The position numbers and the translations under genes were made by a program. DNA of 7,347 nt. Origin: Candidatus Stahliibacteriota bacterium. GTDB taxonomy: Bacteria; Hydrothermota; Tepidihabitantia; SM23-42. Below, one piece after another: positions 5,411 through 7,347 of the stretch. Position 1 is the first letter of the stretch; every line of letters begins with the position of its first letter. Below the pieces are notes generated by a model. It did no database searches and had not been told where the DNA came from. It worked only from the letters and a program-made list of their open reading frames with translations. The stretch covers positions 1 through 7,347 of the forward strand of contig DAOVBK010000072.1 in NCBI GenBank assembly GCA_030670605.1. The letters run 5' to 3'.

Positions 5411-6033
5411 GGCACAGAGATCGAGTCAAGAAACTAGGCAGAAAAAAAGAGCACCGTCGCGCCCTGCTCAGGAACATGTGTCGTTCTCTCTTCATTTTCG
5501 AAAAAATAAGGACGACAATGCCGAAAGCAAAAGAGGCACGACGAATGGCTGAGCACATAATTGAATTCGCAAAAAAGAACAATCTCGCGGCAAAAAGGAC
5601 TATTTATCGCTATATTCCCGACCACAAACTCGTCAAGATAATCTGTGAAGAAATTGGACCCAACTTCGCCAACCGACAGGGCGGCTATACGAGAATATAC
5701 CGGCTCGGACCACGCTTAGGTGATGGGGCGGAAATGGCGATACTGGAACTCGTCGAACAGAATGAACCATCAGTAATCGACACACGAAGGAAGCTTATTG
5801 AACGGCGCGCGCTGCACGAACAGAAGTCAAAAGAAAAAACCAAAAAAGTAAAATCCGAGAAAGAAAAACCACCTAAGGCAAAGAAACCGAAGAAAGAAGC
5901 AAAAGAAAAACCTGAAAAGAAAGAAAAAAAGAAACCAAAAAAGAAAATAGCAAAGAAAAGAGCGAAAAAAGAAAAGAAAACTAAGAAGAGAGTAAAAGCA
6001 CGGAAAAAGAAAATCAAGAAGAAGCGCAGATAG
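5407..6033 (+). CDS. rplQ: 50S ribosomal protein L17 with long Lys-rich C-terminal extension (208 aa)
   Basis: L17 binds 23S rRNA near the peptide exit tunnel. The conserved core covers about residues 1-118. It starts MRHRDRVKKLGRKKEHRRALLRNM, continues with IRTTMPKAKEARRMAEHII, and ends around GGYTRIYRLGPRLGDGAEMAILELV. E. coli L17 is 127 residues, so about 80 residues are extra. From residue 140 to the end, 38 of 69 residues are Lys, with Glu, Pro, Ala and Arg making up most of the rest. This low-complexity tail resembles disordered, nucleic-acid-binding tails. Its codons make the + strand almost purely A/G from about 5824 to 6030, with many A-runs. The frame stays open throughout and ends at TAG 6031-6033. 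ATG overlaps the rpoA stop. L17 extensions occur in other phyla, so a frameshift artefact is not required. Confidence 0.96.
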   Translation: MRHRDRVKKLGRKKEHRRALLRNMCRSLFIFEKIRTTMPKAKEARRMAEHIIEFAKKNNLAAKRTIYRYIPDHKLVKIICEEIGPNFANRQGGYTRIYRLGPRLGDGAEMAILELVEQNEPSVIDTRRKLIERRALHEQKSKEKTKKVKSEKEKPPKAKKPKKEAKEKPEKKEKKKPKKKIAKKRAKKEKKTKKRVKARKKKIKKKRR

Positions 6034-6067
6034 TATCACTCTGTACTCCCGTCACCCACCGTGCTCG

Positions 6068-6096
6068 TTGACTGCATAACATACACATAGTATAAT
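6068..6096 (+). promoter_or_regulatory. Near-consensus sigma70-type promoter of the tldD-like gene
   Basis: TTGACT (6068-6073, 5 of 6 consensus) and a perfect TATAAT (6091-6096) are separated by the optimal 17 nt. The gap also contains an in-frame stop (TAA 6093-6095) for the downstream frame. The expected transcription start, 6-8 nt after the -10, falls at about 6102-6105, against the ATG at 6105. No hairpin terminator for the rplQ operon is visible in 6034-6067, which is C-rich and unstructured. Confidence 0.85.
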
Positions 6097-6104
6097 ATCA
6101 ACCA

Positions 6105-7347
6105 ATGTTTAACGCACTTGAATCAATCATAACCAAGGCAGATGGGACATATGCAGATATCCGGTATGAGGTAAAAAAAGAGACAAAGATTGTCTTTAAT
6201 GCACGGGAATTAACACATCTCGATTCGAACGCAACAGATGGTTTTGTTGTTAGAGTACTCAAGAACGGCGGACTGTCTTCGGTTGCGTTTACGAAGCACG
6301 AAAGCGCTACAGATGCACTCAAACAAGCCCAGGAAAATGCTGCACTCATCGGTCAGAGTATCGCCACACCAATTAGGTTTGCAAAAACAACATCTGTACG
6401 CGACACATACGTGCCAGAACTTGAAGGAGATCCGCGAAAGTTATCAATTGATGAAAAAATTGCACTAACAAAGAAGTATAATGACATGACCCTTGCTCAT
6501 AGCAAAATAGTCTCAACCAATATTCAATATACCGAGGTGATACGCGAGAAATACTTTGTAACCACAGAAGGTACGGAAATACGTGAGGACCTCATCACAA
6601 CACGCATTAGCGGTCTCATTACAAGCAAAGACGGCACGCTTGTGCAAAATGTACGCATTGGCATCGGCGGCAGTAATGGCTTCAATATCCTACGGGAACG
6701 GGAGGATGAATTCAGTCGGCGAACTGCTCTTGCGCTCGATCTCTTGAAGGCAAAACCGGTTGAAGGTGGTATGTACAATGTCATACTCAATCAGCATCTT
6801 GCTGGTGTCTTCACCCATGAGGCATTTGGCCATTTCTCTGAGGCTGACCTCATAGAAGATAACCCGTCTATGAGACAGGCAATGAAAGCCGGCACGAAAA
6901 TTGGCGCTGAGGTTTTGAGCATTACTGATGACCCAACCATTCCTGGACAACTCGGCTTCTATAGGTACGATGACGAAGGAGTAGCCGCACGACCGACACC
7001 GTTGTTGAAAAATGGCGTGGTCGTGGGACGGCTGCACTCACGCAGAACGGCAGCAGCATTCAATGAACCGCTTAGTGGTCATACCGTGGCGGAAGATTAC
7101 CGCTTCGAGCCCATAATCAGAATGGGTAACATCTATGTAGAGCCCGGCCCACATGCACTCGATGAGATGATGCAGCTGCTCGGTAATGGCCTCTACATCA
7201 TTGATGCGCGAGGTGGCCAAACGAGCGGTGAGAATTTTACGTTTGGTGCCGAATGCGGGTATCGGGTGGCAAATGGCAAGAAAGCTGAAATGGTACGGGA
7301 TATTAATCTGTCAGGTAACTTGTATGAAACACTCAACAATATAATTG
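6105..7347 (+). CDS. tldD: TldD-family zinc metalloprotease, 5' part (414 codons, 3' end outside window)
   Basis: TldD/PmbA(TldE) proteins form a heterodimeric metalloprotease that degrades unfolded peptides and, in E. coli, trims microcin B17 and the antitoxin CcdA. The frame is open from ATG 6105 to the window end. An in-frame TAA at 6093 rules out an upstream start, and the N-terminus (ADIRYEVKKETKIVFNARELT, then GFVVRVLKNGG) matches the family's N-terminal domain. The metal motif HEAFGH is at residues 238-243 (nt 6816-6833). This HExxxH distinguishes TldD from PmbA/TldE, which lacks it. GGGQ-like ARGGQTSGENFTFGAE follows near 370-384. The third zinc ligand, a Cys near the C-terminus in E. 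coli TldD, is expected beyond the window. No Shine-Dalgarno precedes the ATG, and the promoter abuts it. Family is secure; orthology to E. coli TldD itself is less so. Confidence 0.9.
   Translation, partial: MFNALESIITKADGTYADIRYEVKKETKIVFNARELTHLDSNATDGFVVRVLKNGGLSSVAFTKHESATDALKQAQENAALIGQSIATPIRFAKTTSVRDTYVPELEGDPRKLSIDEKIALTKKYNDMTLAHSKIVSTNIQYTEVIREKYFVTTEGTEIREDLITTRISGLITSKDGTLVQNVRIGIGGSNGFNILREREDEFSRRTALALDLLKAKPVEGGMYNVILNQHLAGVFTHEAFGHFSEADLIEDNPSMRQAMKAGTKIGAEVLSITDDPTIPGQLGFYRYDDEGVAARPTPLLKNGVVVGRLHSRRTAAAFNEPLSGHTVAEDYRFEPIIRMGNIYVEPGPHALDEMMQLLGNGLYIIDARGGQTSGENFTFGAECGYRVANGKKAEMVRDINLSGNLYETLNNII

Noticed and set aside
5685..6039. Two Phe/Leu-rich - strand open frames that look like membrane proteins
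   Set aside because: They are the antisense of the Lys-codon-rich L17 tail (AAA/AAG reads as TTT/CTT), so hydrophobicity is a composition artefact.
6034..6067. Intrinsic terminator after rplQ
   Set aside because: No stem-loop with U-tract is visible. The stretch is C-rich and could suit Rho-dependent termination, but this cannot be supported from sequence alone.

Overview
This is the distal half of a bacterial ribosomal-protein super-operon followed by the start of an unrelated gene. All genes are on the + strand. The order is secY (3' part only), adk, map, infA, rpmJ, rpsM, rpsK, rpsD, rpoA, rplQ, and then a TldD-family metalloprotease gene cut off by the window's right edge. The order secY-adk-map-infA-rpmJ-rpsM-rpsK-rpsD-rpoA-rplQ is widespread in Bacteria. 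It differs from E. coli, where adk, map and infA lie elsewhere. Alpha with a C-terminal domain, bacterial IF-1, L36 and L17 rule out Archaea. Moderate GC, a zinc-type adenylate kinase, and Cys-containing S4 and L36 do not fix the phylum. An uncultured, thermophile-related or candidate-phylum bacterium is possible, but that is only an impression.

Positions 1-2581 hold secY-adk-map-infA, packed with overlaps or 2-nt gaps (GTGA overlap secY/adk, 23-nt overlap adk/map). They encode the Sec translocon channel, the AMP/ADP-balancing kinase, the N-terminal Met-removing enzyme and initiation factor 1.

Positions 2582-2985 form the one loosely packed part of the cluster. The 37-codon rpmJ gene (TTG start, 2788-2901) sits between gaps of 206 and 84 nt. 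Each gap contains an inverted-repeat element built from degenerate 7-base units: WNNTCGT/ACGANNW in the first, WTTRGGC/GCCNAAR in the second. A strong sigma70-type promoter (2736-2763) lies between the first element and rpmJ, so rpmJ-rpsM-rpsK-rpsD-rpoA-rplQ probably has its own promoter.

Positions 2986-6033 are again compact (4-nt overlaps rpsM/rpsK and rpoA/rplQ; gaps of 2 and 9 nt elsewhere). They encode S13, S11, S4, RNA polymerase alpha and L17. L17 carries an unusual lysine-rich tail of about 70 residues.

Positions 6034-7347 hold a 71-nt gap with a near-consensus promoter whose expected start site falls on or just before the ATG of the tldD-like gene. This predicts a leaderless or nearly leaderless mRNA.

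Most of the window is ordinary core genome, and I see no complete undescribed system. The best leads are the paired heptad inverted repeats around rpmJ, the leaderless tldD promoter, and the L17 tail.
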